Part shown: positions 7,508 through 15,734 of the stretch, piece after piece
Numbering within the stretch: position 1 is the first letter of the stretch
Layout of the letters: every line of letters starts with the position of its first letter
NCBI RefSeq assembly: GCF_001311845.1
Contig: NZ_BBCC01000050.1
Location: 1 to 33,523 of the forward strand
Direction: 5' to 3'
Origin: Desulfosarcina cetonica JCM 12296
Lineage (GTDB): Bacteria; Desulfobacterota; Desulfobacteria; Desulfobacterales; Desulfosarcinaceae
Length of the DNA: 33,523 nt
Program-made: the position numbers and the translations under genes
Notes under the pieces: model-generated
Databases searched by the model: none
Told to the model about the DNA's origin: nothing
The model's input: only the letters and a program-made list of their open reading frames with translations

Positions 7508-9067
7508 ATGTCTCCAATACAGCAAACAGTTTCACATGCTTTTGAGCGCTCTCTCGATTTGCTGCGCGGTGCTGAACTATACTCATATCAGGACATCCTG
7601 CTAAGATGCAGGGAGCGTTTGGAAGAGCCTATGCGCATAGCCCTGGTTGGGGAGGTTTGCTCATCCAAATCTACGCTTGCCAACGCAATGCTTGGTGAAG
7701 AGGAGATTGTCAGGACCGGAACCATGGAAGAAACCTTCAATGTAAGCTTGCTGAAAGAGGGAGACTCCAATTCTTCGATAGTCGTTCATTTCCGTCCCCC
7801 TTCAGGTCATACAGAAAAGGTTCCCCGAACAAATTGGGCAAGCTGGGCAAATCGCCTTGGTCAGGATGAGATGACGGAGTCTGTCCAGTATATTGAAGTG
7901 AATCACGACAATCCGTTGTTGCGGACCTTTAACCTGATTGATACGCCAGGCTTGAATTCCTATTACGGAGCAGACTCCCGCAATACCGTTGAATTCCTGA
8001 CCAGTTTCACTCCTGATGCAGTCGTCGTGCTTTTTACTCGTGGAATTGCCCAAAGGACGGTTGACGTTATTCGCGCTTTTCAGGGGCCTATATTTCAGAA
8101 TTTATCCCCTATTAATACAATAGGGGTTTTGACCAGAATCGACGAATATTGGCCTAGTGAAGACAGTCCACTGGCTGCCGGCCGTCGAATCGCGGCGCGC
8201 CTGATACAAGAAGAACCTTCGATCAAGTCTTCTTTTTTTCGACTCTATCCCGTCAGTTCACTGCTCGCATTGGGGGCAAGGACTATCGATTCAAATGATA
8301 TGCGCCTGTTTCATCGGCTAGTGAAAACATCTGAAAGTTGTCTTTCCGGAATGTTTAAGAGCGTCCGTCGATTTTTTAAAAACAACTCGGAAATTTCTTT
8401 ATCAATTAGCGAAAGAGAATACCTATTTAATAAATTCACCATGTATGGTGTTTTTCATTCTCTTAAGGTTTTGCAGCGGGTGTCTGGGATAAATGAGGCA
8501 TTGCTCCAACAGGAGCTTCTTTCCAAAAGCGGCTTTGATGCATTCTTTCGTGACGTTCTCGATCATTTCGGTAATCGTGCATATATCATCAAATTGTCAA
8601 GCGTGATCTCCACGATTCAGCGTGAATCACAAACATTCATGCAATTGGCAAATTCAAATAAAGCTAAAATGATCCGTGACATAGTAAACCGATTTACGGA
8701 AATTGGGCTTCACCACCAGGTGTTCAGAGAGTTGGAACTGCTCAAACGCCTGTACAGTGGTGAACTCCAGCTAGACGATGAACAGACCCGTGAATTGTTT
8801 TCCATCTCGGGAGAATATGGCACTTCTTGCCGGGAAAAACTGGGACTGGACGAATCCTGTACCTGTGTCGGTGAAATGTTATCCAAGGCACAAGACAGAT
8901 TCGCTTATTGGAATTCACAACTGGTTACCTCTATAAACCCGCAGTTCAAGGATGCCGCACATATTATGAAAGCAAGCTACCACGAAATCTCCAGGCAAAT
9001 CAAATCCGCACAGGCTGTGAAGCTTGAAGCAGAGGCGGTACTATTTGGGGCGTCGTGTAAGCATTGA
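7508..9067 (+). CDS. Dynamin-like GTPase 2 with altered P-loop
   Basis: A 519-residue GTPase related to dynamin-like proteins. G3 is normal (DTPGLNSYYG, from 145) and G4 is TRID (209-212). G1 reads GEVCSSKST (48-56): the glycine before the lysine is replaced by serine, while Lys54 and Ser55 stay. It could bind nucleotide weakly or act as a regulatory partner of GTPase 1. No clear membrane segment is visible, and the C-terminal half is helical. The ATG follows AAAGGAG at good spacing, 11 bases after GTPase 1, so the two are co-translated. Confidence 0.82.
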   Translation: MSPIQQTVSHAFERSLDLLRGAELYSYQDILLRCRERLEEPMRIALVGEVCSSKSTLANAMLGEEEIVRTGTMEETFNVSLLKEGDSNSSIVVHFRPPSGHTEKVPRTNWASWANRLGQDEMTESVQYIEVNHDNPLLRTFNLIDTPGLNSYYGADSRNTVEFLTSFTPDAVVVLFTRGIAQRTVDVIRAFQGPIFQNLSPINTIGVLTRIDEYWPSEDSPLAAGRRIAARLIQEEPSIKSSFFRLYPVSSLLALGARTIDSNDMRLFHRLVKTSESCLSGMFKSVRRFFKNNSEISLSISEREYLFNKFTMYGVFHSLKVLQRVSGINEALLQQELLSKSGFDAFFRDVLDHFGNRAYIIKLSSVISTIQRESQTFMQLANSNKAKMIRDIVNRFTEIGLHHQVFRELELLKRLYSGELQLDDEQTRELFSISGEYGTSCREKLGLDESCTCVGEMLSKAQDRFAYWNSQLVTSINPQFKDAAHIMKASYHEISRQIKSAQAVKLEAEAVLFGASCKH

Positions 9068-9085
9068 TCAGGAGTATCGCAGACA

Positions 9086-10042
9086 ATGACAACAAGCAAA
9101 ATATGGATTGGAATCGATTTTGGCACATGTTTCTCCAGCGCGGCTAGAAGAATCCCGGACGGGGTGGCGTTGGTTCCCTGTGATTCCGCCCCTAATCCAA
9201 AAACATATCTTGTTCCGACCGTGGCTTATATCACAAGAGAACCCACTCCCAGAATTCTTACCGGATATGAAGCGGAGACTTATCGGTTGCACGACCCAGA
9301 ACGATTCTTTGCCGAGTTTAAACTGGAGATCACCGATCCTGATCCTCTGCTACCCGACAGTGATATCACCTATAAAGACCTTATTGCCGCCATTCTGGCC
9401 GATATCCGGCAAGACGCAATCAAAGACAATAATGATTACGCCATTGACCATGCAGTAATTACCGTTCCAGCCATATATCTGAAAGACGGGGCTCAATGGT
9501 GGATCATGCAGGACGCTGCCCGCAAAGCCGGTTTCAATAAAGTAGAGCTTATGTATGAACCACAGGCTGCAGCCTTCTACTATGACCACATCGCTGGCAG
9601 TACGAGTCCATCAGATCTTACCCTTGTTTACGATTTGGGCGGTGGAACTTTCGATCCAGCTCTAATCGAGCATTCTGATACCAATAAAGATCATATTTTT
9701 GGTCTTGGCGCGCCAGGGGGGGGATCTGTCTGCGGCGGAATCCATTTTGATCACCTGTTGATGGGACGTTTTCTTGAGGAATATCCCGAATTTTTTGATC
9801 CGTATGCCAGAGATCCAATAAAGAAAACAACAGCCCATTTTGAACTCCTGGCATTTTGCCGTCACGTCAAGCATATTCTCTCCTCGAAGAATGTTGCCGA
9901 TCTGCCAGTACCAGGCCACGGTCAATATCATTATCGAATCAACCGTGCGGATTTCGATGAAATGATTGCGCCGTTAATCGAGCAGACGTTTTCAGCCTGT
10001 GATGCATTTCTCAAGGCGCACAAAAAGATTGGACTGAACTAA
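9086..10042 (+). CDS. Hsp70-type ATPase domain, apparent frameshift near its end
   Basis: Actin-fold ATPase of the Hsp70/DnaK group. The phosphate-1 loop is IWIGIDFGTCFSS (7-19), followed by DHAVITVPAIY, EPQAAAFYY (158-166) and the phosphate-2 loop VYDLGGGTFD (181-190). The frame ends at a TAA (10040-10042) before the adenosine loop, yet that loop (VILVGGSCHVPLI) and the closing DPMYAVCCGAAIS follow at once in the -1 frame. The break lies at five A bases (10022-10026); one extra A gives AHKKDWTELTRVILVGGS, as expected of the family. There is no substrate-binding domain after the ATPase domain. Once repaired, the frame continues without a stop into GTPase 3. Likely an Hsp70-like regulator or chaperone of the GTPases (inference). 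Confidence 0.85.
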   Translation: MTTSKIWIGIDFGTCFSSAARRIPDGVALVPCDSAPNPKTYLVPTVAYITREPTPRILTGYEAETYRLHDPERFFAEFKLEITDPDPLLPDSDITYKDLIAAILADIRQDAIKDNNDYAIDHAVITVPAIYLKDGAQWWIMQDAARKAGFNKVELMYEPQAAAFYYDHIAGSTSPSDLTLVYDLGGGTFDPALIEHSDTNKDHIFGLGAPGGGSVCGGIHFDHLLMGRFLEEYPEFFDPYARDPIKKTTAHFELLAFCRHVKHILSSKNVADLPVPGHGQYHYRINRADFDEMIAPLIEQTFSACDAFLKAHKKIGLN

Positions 10043-10047
10043 CGCGT

Positions 10048-12021
10048 GTGATTCTCGTCGGTGGATCTTGTCATGTTCCGCTTATTCGTAAAAACCTGCA
10101 GGCATATATGGACAAAATTGGCGCTGGGGCAGTTCCCGTTGTGTGGACAACCCTTGAGAATCAGAAACAAATCGATCCCATGTATGCCGTTTGCTGCGGA
10201 GCGGCAATATCAAAAGGAGGAAGAATTATGGATTCAAAACTCTACGAACAGAAACGCAATGAGTTGATTCATTTGCTGGATCAGGTCATTGCAATAGACG
10301 AAATACCCTCGCAGACTCGTGAAAACATAGAATCCATTCGTGAAAAATGCGTCACAAATCAATTTGAAGTCGTACTCATCGGTGAATTTCAAGGTGGCAA
10401 ATCTACGACATTCAATGCGATTTGCGATGGCAGAGAGATCAGTCCGCGCGGTGTTAATATCAAGACAAGCGCTTGTCGTATCTCAGCACAGAACCTTGCC
10501 GATCCGAAAGCCGAGGAGTATGCTGAGATCGCTTGGCGCAGTGACCAGGAATTACTTCTCGGTATGATCAATATATTGGAACCACATCTGAAAAAGGTCC
10601 AGCCGGACCGCTTTTTGAAAGCCACACCGGATGCCATGGTGTATGGCGGTTCGGGAATGAAGGGTCAACTTGAAACCCTGGCATCAGCCGGAGCTGAGAA
10701 AGAAGAGATCAGACCCCTCAGTCTTCGTGATCCCGAAGATCGAAATCTTATCGGACAAGCTCTTGACGATGAATGGACGGCGCTCAAAAGAAACAAGAAA
10801 GGCTATGATTCAGATCAAACCGGTCAGCTTGACGTCCTTCGTATCGCATCGATCATTCATCTTTACCTGGAAGATCCGTTTGTCCGGCAGCTTACGGAAA
10901 AAGGGCGTTTTAATATTCAAGAGCTCAGCAAACTCGTCACATTCCCCTGGGATTGGGAAAAACGCTGGATGAACCATTCAGCAACGGCCTTTTCTGCGGA
11001 GGAAATAGCCTTTGCGTTTATTGCCGGTGTCCGTTGCCATATTCATTCCCCCAACCTGGCCAGACTGGGGTGTGTCATAACCGATTGCCCCGGGCTGTTT
11101 GCCAGCCGATGGGATACACTCCTCGCCCGTCAGGCGATGCTCAGCGCCGATGCAATACTTTATCTCTTTGGCGGTGAAAAAGCCATCTCACAAGGTGACA
11201 TCCACGCCCTGAATGAAATACGCCTCAGTCAACAGGACCACAAACTTTTTTATGCAATTAACGTAAAGGGTAATTTGTCGAATATCAAAAATAGAATTCG
11301 CATTGAGAACGCATCAACATTGACAAACCGTGGGTTCGATCTATCGCCGGAGGCTATCCACCTTTATAATGCATTGCTTGGCTTGTGCGCACGAAATGGC
11401 CATGCCGCCTTGTCCAACAGGTTAGATAACCTATCACGCGAGCAGTTTATTAAGACTGGACGTCAAATTGATGAGCGGTTCAGCTCTGAATTTGAAATAC
11501 ACTGGAAACAGACGGCCAGCATGGCGATCAGGCGCATGGATGATTTTAGCGAAGGCGTCAATTGCCTTGATGAGGTTGGTTTGCAGCAAGTGGTCGAGTT
11601 CAGTGGATTAGACGATCTTGTTTCGGCCATTGAAGAAACCGTGATTGCTAAGAAGGCGCAATCGGTTTTGGTACATCAGGGGGGGGCAAAAGCAAAATCG
11701 GCGTTAATGGCGATAGAGGGAAATTTAAAGTCCCAGGAAAAGGCAGCACGAAAAACAGAAGATGAATTTCATCTTGCCGTTTTGCGTGCTCGGGATGATT
11801 TGGAACTGTTTCAGAAAAAGGTCACCGAGATAATTGATGAGCTTTCTGAGAGTAACCTCGGATATCCTCTTGCCTGCGAGTTCGAGGACCAAGTAATCAA
11901 AGCACATATCCCGGAAATGTCCGAAGCAATAACTGATGGTTTTGCTGACAGCCTTTGGACCTTAAAAAGCTTTTTGGCGGGATTACTTCCAAATTCTCAG
12001 ATAAAAATAAGGAAAAATTAG
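10048..12021 (+). CDS. Hsp70 tail joined in frame to dynamin-like GTPase 3
   Basis: The first 60 or so residues are the missing end of the Hsp70 ATPase domain (ILVGGSCHVPLIRKNL, then IDPMYAVCCGAAI). After an in-frame ATG at 10228, preceded by AAGGAGG, a GTPase begins. Counting from 10228, G1 is GEFQGGKST (52-60), the G2 threonine is about 80 and G3 is DCPG (286-289). About 200 residues separate G2 from G3, an unusually large insert. G4 is poorly conserved (NVKGN at the expected place). The C-terminal part is helical. The frame ends in KIKIRKN-like low-complexity sequence while the next frame carries on sensibly, so the true protein probably continues to 12935 after one added base near 11967. 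Confidence 0.8.
   Translation: MILVGGSCHVPLIRKNLQAYMDKIGAGAVPVVWTTLENQKQIDPMYAVCCGAAISKGGRIMDSKLYEQKRNELIHLLDQVIAIDEIPSQTRENIESIREKCVTNQFEVVLIGEFQGGKSTTFNAICDGREISPRGVNIKTSACRISAQNLADPKAEEYAEIAWRSDQELLLGMINILEPHLKKVQPDRFLKATPDAMVYGGSGMKGQLETLASAGAEKEEIRPLSLRDPEDRNLIGQALDDEWTALKRNKKGYDSDQTGQLDVLRIASIIHLYLEDPFVRQLTEKGRFNIQELSKLVTFPWDWEKRWMNHSATAFSAEEIAFAFIAGVRCHIHSPNLARLGCVITDCPGLFASRWDTLLARQAMLSADAILYLFGGEKAISQGDIHALNEIRLSQQDHKLFYAINVKGNLSNIKNRIRIENASTLTNRGFDLSPEAIHLYNALLGLCARNGHAALSNRLDNLSREQFIKTGRQIDERFSSEFEIHWKQTASMAIRRMDDFSEGVNCLDEVGLQQVVEFSGLDDLVSAIEETVIAKKAQSVLVHQGGAKAKSALMAIEGNLKSQEKAARKTEDEFHLAVLRARDDLELFQKKVTEIIDELSESNLGYPLACEFEDQVIKAHIPEMSEAITDGFADSLWTLKSFLAGLLPNSQIKIRKN
10214..10230 (+). 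promoter_or_regulatory. Strong internal ribosome-binding site and ATG for GTPase 3
   Basis: AAGGAGG at 10214-10220, seven bases before ATG at 10228, sits exactly at the boundary between the Hsp70 domain and GTPase 3. It decides the start of a free GTPase 3 even if the frames are fused. A parallel site occurs at 4515-4532 in the kinase/peptidase gene. Confidence 0.6.
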
Positions 12022-12935
12022 AAAACGCGATGAAGCCAATAATCGCCACAGCGATAGAGTCAGTCTGCGAACCCATTGCGGAAGGATGGATACAAAACGT
12101 ATATGACGGAATTTCGGAAACATATAACGCAACAATTGCACCTGCAGTTAAAAAGGCGTGCCTAAAAATAGAAAGCGCATGGAATGATATTGAGAAAATC
12201 ACTGACGCCTCCGATAATATGAGTCTATTGGAAGGACTAGGAATCGATACATCAATTGAAACGATATCTCGAAATCCAAAATTGCTTGATGCGATTAGCT
12301 CAAACGAGTTAAGCAAAGGTGTTAAGAATACAAGCGGATTGTCTTTTGCAGCCAATGTCACCGGAATTGTAACTGCGGTCATCGTGGGATTATTAATCGC
12401 TATCATAGGCAACGCAATTCTTGCTACCCTTACTGGCTTTATCATTACTGGCGGATGGCTTCCAATACTTGTTCTCGTGGTTGGAGGCGGTGCAGCAGGG
12501 CTCAAGGCCTCAGATGCCTTGAAAAGAAAAGTTAGAGAGATGCTATTAGCTAAGGTCGAACGAGAGTTAAGAACCGCCTTCGGTAGCCAAGATGCTGCCG
12601 ATGCGATCAGGAGTAAGAGTCTTGAATTGGTAAACACTATTATTGGCGGCCATATTGACTACTTGAAAGCGCAAATCAAAAAGCAAGAGCTTTCGTTCGA
12701 AAAACGTATTAAAAGCAGTAAGAAAGCCTTTGAGTTAAACAAGTCTGCTCGCCGGAAGTTGGCCGAAAAATTATTGAAGATTCGTAAAAGAATTGAATTT
12801 GTCCGAAATGGTATTCAAGAATACATTAAAAAACTTGATTCGGTCTTTTCAACTGTTGACCTCAATATTGCTAACGATAACCATCCAAAATCGACTCAAA
12901 GTGAACCGAGAGCCATTTTGGAGGCCTCCGAATGA
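11955..12935 (+). CDS. Membrane and coiled-coil segment, probably the C-terminus of GTPase 3
   Basis: Read from a TTG at 11955 (no ribosome site) or from ATG at 12030. A helical N-terminal part is followed by a long hydrophobic hairpin at about 134-184 (GIVTAVIVGLLIAIIGNAIL, then GGWLPILVLVVGGGAAGL). A basic, heptad-rich tail follows at about 190-300. This is the paddle-plus-helix arrangement expected at the end of a dynamin-like protein, and GTPase 3 lacks one. The 67-base overlap and the natural join SLWTLKKLFGGITSKF, obtained by adding one A at 11963-11967, argue that the two are one polypeptide. If separate, it is a membrane partner protein. The ATGA at 12932 couples it to GTPase 4. Confidence 0.7.
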   Translation: MDLKKLFGGITSKFSDKNKEKLENAMKPIIATAIESVCEPIAEGWIQNVYDGISETYNATIAPAVKKACLKIESAWNDIEKITDASDNMSLLEGLGIDTSIETISRNPKLLDAISSNELSKGVKNTSGLSFAANVTGIVTAVIVGLLIAIIGNAILATLTGFIITGGWLPILVLVVGGGAAGLKASDALKRKVREMLLAKVERELRTAFGSQDAADAIRSKSLELVNTIIGGHIDYLKAQIKKQELSFEKRIKSSKKAFELNKSARRKLAEKLLKIRKRIEFVRNGIQEYIKKLDSVFSTVDLNIANDNHPKSTQSEPRAILEASE

Positions 12936-15064
12936 TAACATCAAACCATCGGCCCGTAATCGGCATAGTCGGTTGTTTTCAAAATGGGAAATCAACGTTA
13001 GTAAACTGCCTACTTGATGACAAGGTCGCCAAGACTGGTGATGGGCGCTCAACAACCCATTTACCAACCGTTTTTACCTTCGGAGAGTTTCAAGAAGCCG
13101 AGGCAATCGACACGCAGACGGGAACCTCAATTGTGGTGCCTTTTTCGGAGTATTTACACAATGGCAATAATAACCAAACGAGACAGGATGCTTACCATGT
13201 TAAACTTTGGAAACCACTACTTCAGCATGTGGACATAGCTGACACCCCCGGATTCAATGCCAATTCCGATGATGACGAAACTGCGGTCCAAAGTCTGGAT
13301 GGTCTGGATGTAGTTGTTTTTGTAATTCAAAACAAAAGCCTGAGTGAGATTGAAAACTCGGTTCTTCAAAAAATTGCCGAAAAAAGGCTACCCTTTCTTG
13401 TTGTCATGAACTGCATCGATACTTTCGGTGCGCTTTGGAATCCGGCCTCTGAGGCAAACGCTCGCATTGCCAGCGAGATCGAAGCACGTCTACGAAACAT
13501 CGGCCATGCGCCAACGCCTATTGATAGTCAATTTGTTTATCCCCTTAACCTTGCCTGGTTCTGGTATGCCAGTGGCCATATGGAAGCTGATGAAAATCAG
13601 GCCACAAAACGTCTCATCAGAGAAATAGATACCTATTTCGAGCTTGAAGCGCCTGAAAGGCGCTCCAATTCACATCTTGCCGAAATGAGCAATTTTTCAA
13701 CATTTCGACGGCATTTGCAATTGATTGCGAACAATTTTGGTTTTAGGCGGCGGCCTGAGGGCGAAACAGCCAATCACTTAATCGATCTCTCTTGCAAGAT
13801 GCTACAAAAGAACGACAAAGACAGTGCAATGCTTTTTGCCGAGAGAGCCTGTTATTGCGCTCCAGGATATCATCCGGCGTTACAAAACCGAGCTTCAATC
13901 TGTTTTGCCCGAGAAGAATTCGACGATTCGATTCATGCAGCCACACGTGCGCTGGATATCGACGCTCGTGATATGGAAACGCTCTATCTTAGGGCATCCG
14001 CTCATTTCGCAAAGGGTGAATATAAATCAGCGAGAAAAGATCTGGAGCTATTGGCAAATTTACTTGAGAGCGACTGGCACATCGCATGGAACGAGGAAGA
14101 TAAGGCAAAACAGGCTCGAAAATACGTCGAGACCTATTTAATGAAAATGGAATGTGATCAAAGAGAAGGCAAAGCGGACGATGCCCTCGCAGCTATACGC
14201 CACATCATTTATTGCGACCAGCAACCATTGAAAAGCCTTGATGATTCTGAATTGCATCAGATCGTATGGTGTTTAGACGCTGGTCTCGAATACCGTGCAG
14301 ATGATTATGAAAAGGCTATGTATTCAGCAGGAATTGCAACGGAAATTTGTGTTCAGACCGATGGTGCCAGTGAGCGTCTGTCTGAGTTATCCAAATGGTT
14401 TAAACTTCAAAATGCGAAATTTTCAGTTTGTAATCCAAATAAATCCTTGAATGATGAAATTCAACGAATACTCTGGAAGGCTGCGCTTCATCTTTATGGT
14501 TCTAACCTTAAGGAAGCTGTCAATGCCTTTGTAGACCACAATCATCTTCCTATTTCCCAAAGCACTTGGCAGGATGAACCAACCTTTATCCCACATTTCA
14601 TATCTCAAGTCGGATCTAATTCAGAGACGTTTGATGATATAAAAATTTTTGTTGAACAGTACTTTCAGGTTTCAAACGATCTTGATCTTAATGGATTTTG
14701 CCAAGTGGCGAAAGTTGGGCTTCGTGGTGAAATATTACGAAATTTCCAAGAGGCTTCTCAACCTCTGTGCACTATCAAGGTTTCAACCATGTTGTTAGGC
14801 AACTCTGTAATAATTATAAATACTGGAAATCCATTACTAAGTGAATTGATTGTCAAAGTGTCCTATCGTCTGAATGAAGAGCTCATTTCAAAAGAACTTC
14901 GCCTAAATAAAACCCTCAGAAATAGTGAATCACATTGCTGGCAAGATGTTTTTGAGGGAAAGAGTGCTTTCGGTGATTTGTTCGGTGGCAAGAAGCTTAC
15001 CGACGTAAAAATTCGATCATTAGATTCAAAACAAGGACCTGTAAAATTTTCAATATTAGATTAA
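12932..15064 (+). CDS. GTPase 4 with TPR repeats
   Basis: A 710-residue GTPase: G1 GCFQNGKST (14-22), G2 in STTHLPT (about 40-46), G3 DTPGFNA (104-110), G4 NCID (160-163). Residues 297-380 form two or three tetratricopeptide repeats (AERACYCAPGYHPALQNRAS and the following DDSIHAATRALDIDARDMET), giving a protein-docking platform. The last 110 residues (ISTMLLGN-like strands, VIIINTGNPLLSELIVKVSY) look like a beta-sandwich. No membrane segment is seen. The ATG at 12932 overlaps the previous stop as ATGA and follows GGAGG. The TPR part could recruit the other cluster proteins (inference). Confidence 0.82.
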   Translation: MITSNHRPVIGIVGCFQNGKSTLVNCLLDDKVAKTGDGRSTTHLPTVFTFGEFQEAEAIDTQTGTSIVVPFSEYLHNGNNNQTRQDAYHVKLWKPLLQHVDIADTPGFNANSDDDETAVQSLDGLDVVVFVIQNKSLSEIENSVLQKIAEKRLPFLVVMNCIDTFGALWNPASEANARIASEIEARLRNIGHAPTPIDSQFVYPLNLAWFWYASGHMEADENQATKRLIREIDTYFELEAPERRSNSHLAEMSNFSTFRRHLQLIANNFGFRRRPEGETANHLIDLSCKMLQKNDKDSAMLFAERACYCAPGYHPALQNRASICFAREEFDDSIHAATRALDIDARDMETLYLRASAHFAKGEYKSARKDLELLANLLESDWHIAWNEEDKAKQARKYVETYLMKMECDQREGKADDALAAIRHIIYCDQQPLKSLDDSELHQIVWCLDAGLEYRADDYEKAMYSAGIATEICVQTDGASERLSELSKWFKLQNAKFSVCNPNKSLNDEIQRILWKAALHLYGSNLKEAVNAFVDHNHLPISQSTWQDEPTFIPHFISQVGSNSETFDDIKIFVEQYFQVSNDLDLNGFCQVAKVGLRGEILRNFQEASQPLCTIKVSTMLLGNSVIIINTGNPLLSELIVKVSYRLNEELISKELRLNKTLRNSESHCWQDVFEGKSAFGDLFGGKKLTDVKIRSLDSKQGPVKFSILD

Positions 15065-15067
15065 ACC

Positions 15068-15097
15068 GGAAACATTTTATCTATGATATCCATAGAT
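15068..15097 (+). promoter_or_regulatory. GGAAAC box and small dyad before the acidic protein gene
   Basis: GGAAAC at 15068-15073 matches the box before the sigma gene. A seven-base inverted repeat ATCTATG (15079-15085) / CATAGAT (15091-15097) follows and ends just before GGAGGAG. It could be part of an internal ECF-dependent promoter or a small hairpin tuning translation of the next gene. Confidence 0.25.
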
Positions 15098-15110
15098 GGA
15101 GGAGAGATAA

Positions 15111-15734
15111 ATGTTTGATGATATTTTTAACGACCACGATAGCTCCGATAATATGGAAGATTTTCAAATAGAAAATGGCGATGATTTCAATATTCATTTA
15201 GATCAGATTGATAGTGGTGACCTTTTTGCTGGAAAAACACTTGAGGACGGTGATCCATTGATGAATTCTGCATATCAAGAATTATCAGAGATAAAGCATT
15301 TTATAGAGCATGTAAAAGATATGGAAAATGAAAAGCTTATCTCAATGGGGTTGGAACCAAAAACAGGTGATTTTGTGGAAGATTTGAATCACGAAATCCA
15401 TAATGTGATGGAATTAACCGATCGCGCTGAAAATGGAGATATGGAAGCGCAGCAAGCTCTCCAAAACTGGGAGAATAGTACACACCGACAGTGCCAGGAG
15501 CTGGAAAGGCAAACTATGATGATCGAACATCGCTTAGATAGGATGAGACATCAAGAGTGGCTAAATGAATTCCACGATTTTCAGCATCACCAGAAGATGG
15601 AGCGGCAATATCAATTCGATGCCGAAAACTCCGCAACCGGCGATCCGGTATTCAAAGAATATATAGAAAAGGCAGAAGAACATCGGAAAGCGGCCAAAGA
15701 ATGTCAACAAAACATGAAAGATTTAGAGCGTTAG
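15111..15734 (+). CDS. Acidic coiled-coil protein, last gene of the GTPase cluster
   Basis: A 207-residue protein with no family I recognise. The first 60 residues are very acidic (MFDDIFNDHDSSDNMEDF). The rest is predicted helical with many Glu, Gln, His and Lys, including a His/Gln/Met-rich stretch (HQEWLNEFHDFQHHQKMERQ), suggesting a coiled coil. There is no signal peptide or membrane segment. GGAGGAG lies at good spacing before the ATG. It ends about 40 bases before the broken vapC copy. Its place suggests an accessory or adaptor of the GTPases, but no function can be assigned. Confidence 0.75.
   Translation: MFDDIFNDHDSSDNMEDFQIENGDDFNIHLDQIDSGDLFAGKTLEDGDPLMNSAYQELSEIKHFIEHVKDMENEKLISMGLEPKTGDFVEDLNHEIHNVMELTDRAENGDMEAQQALQNWENSTHRQCQELERQTMMIEHRLDRMRHQEWLNEFHDFQHHQKMERQYQFDAENSATGDPVFKEYIEKAEEHRKAAKECQQNMKDLER

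Noticed and set aside
10021..10042. Programmed -1 ribosomal frameshift at C-AAA-AAG in the Hsp70 gene
   Set aside because: The site is slippery and a stop follows soon, but seven other breaks in the window show the same one-base loss in genes where programmed shifting is not expected, so an assembly error is simpler.
2321..15734. Prophage or integrative element with integrase and attachment sites around the GTPase cluster
   Set aside because: No integrase, recombinase, tRNA gene or phage structural gene is present; the flanking repeats lie in a toxin gene, not in a typical att site.
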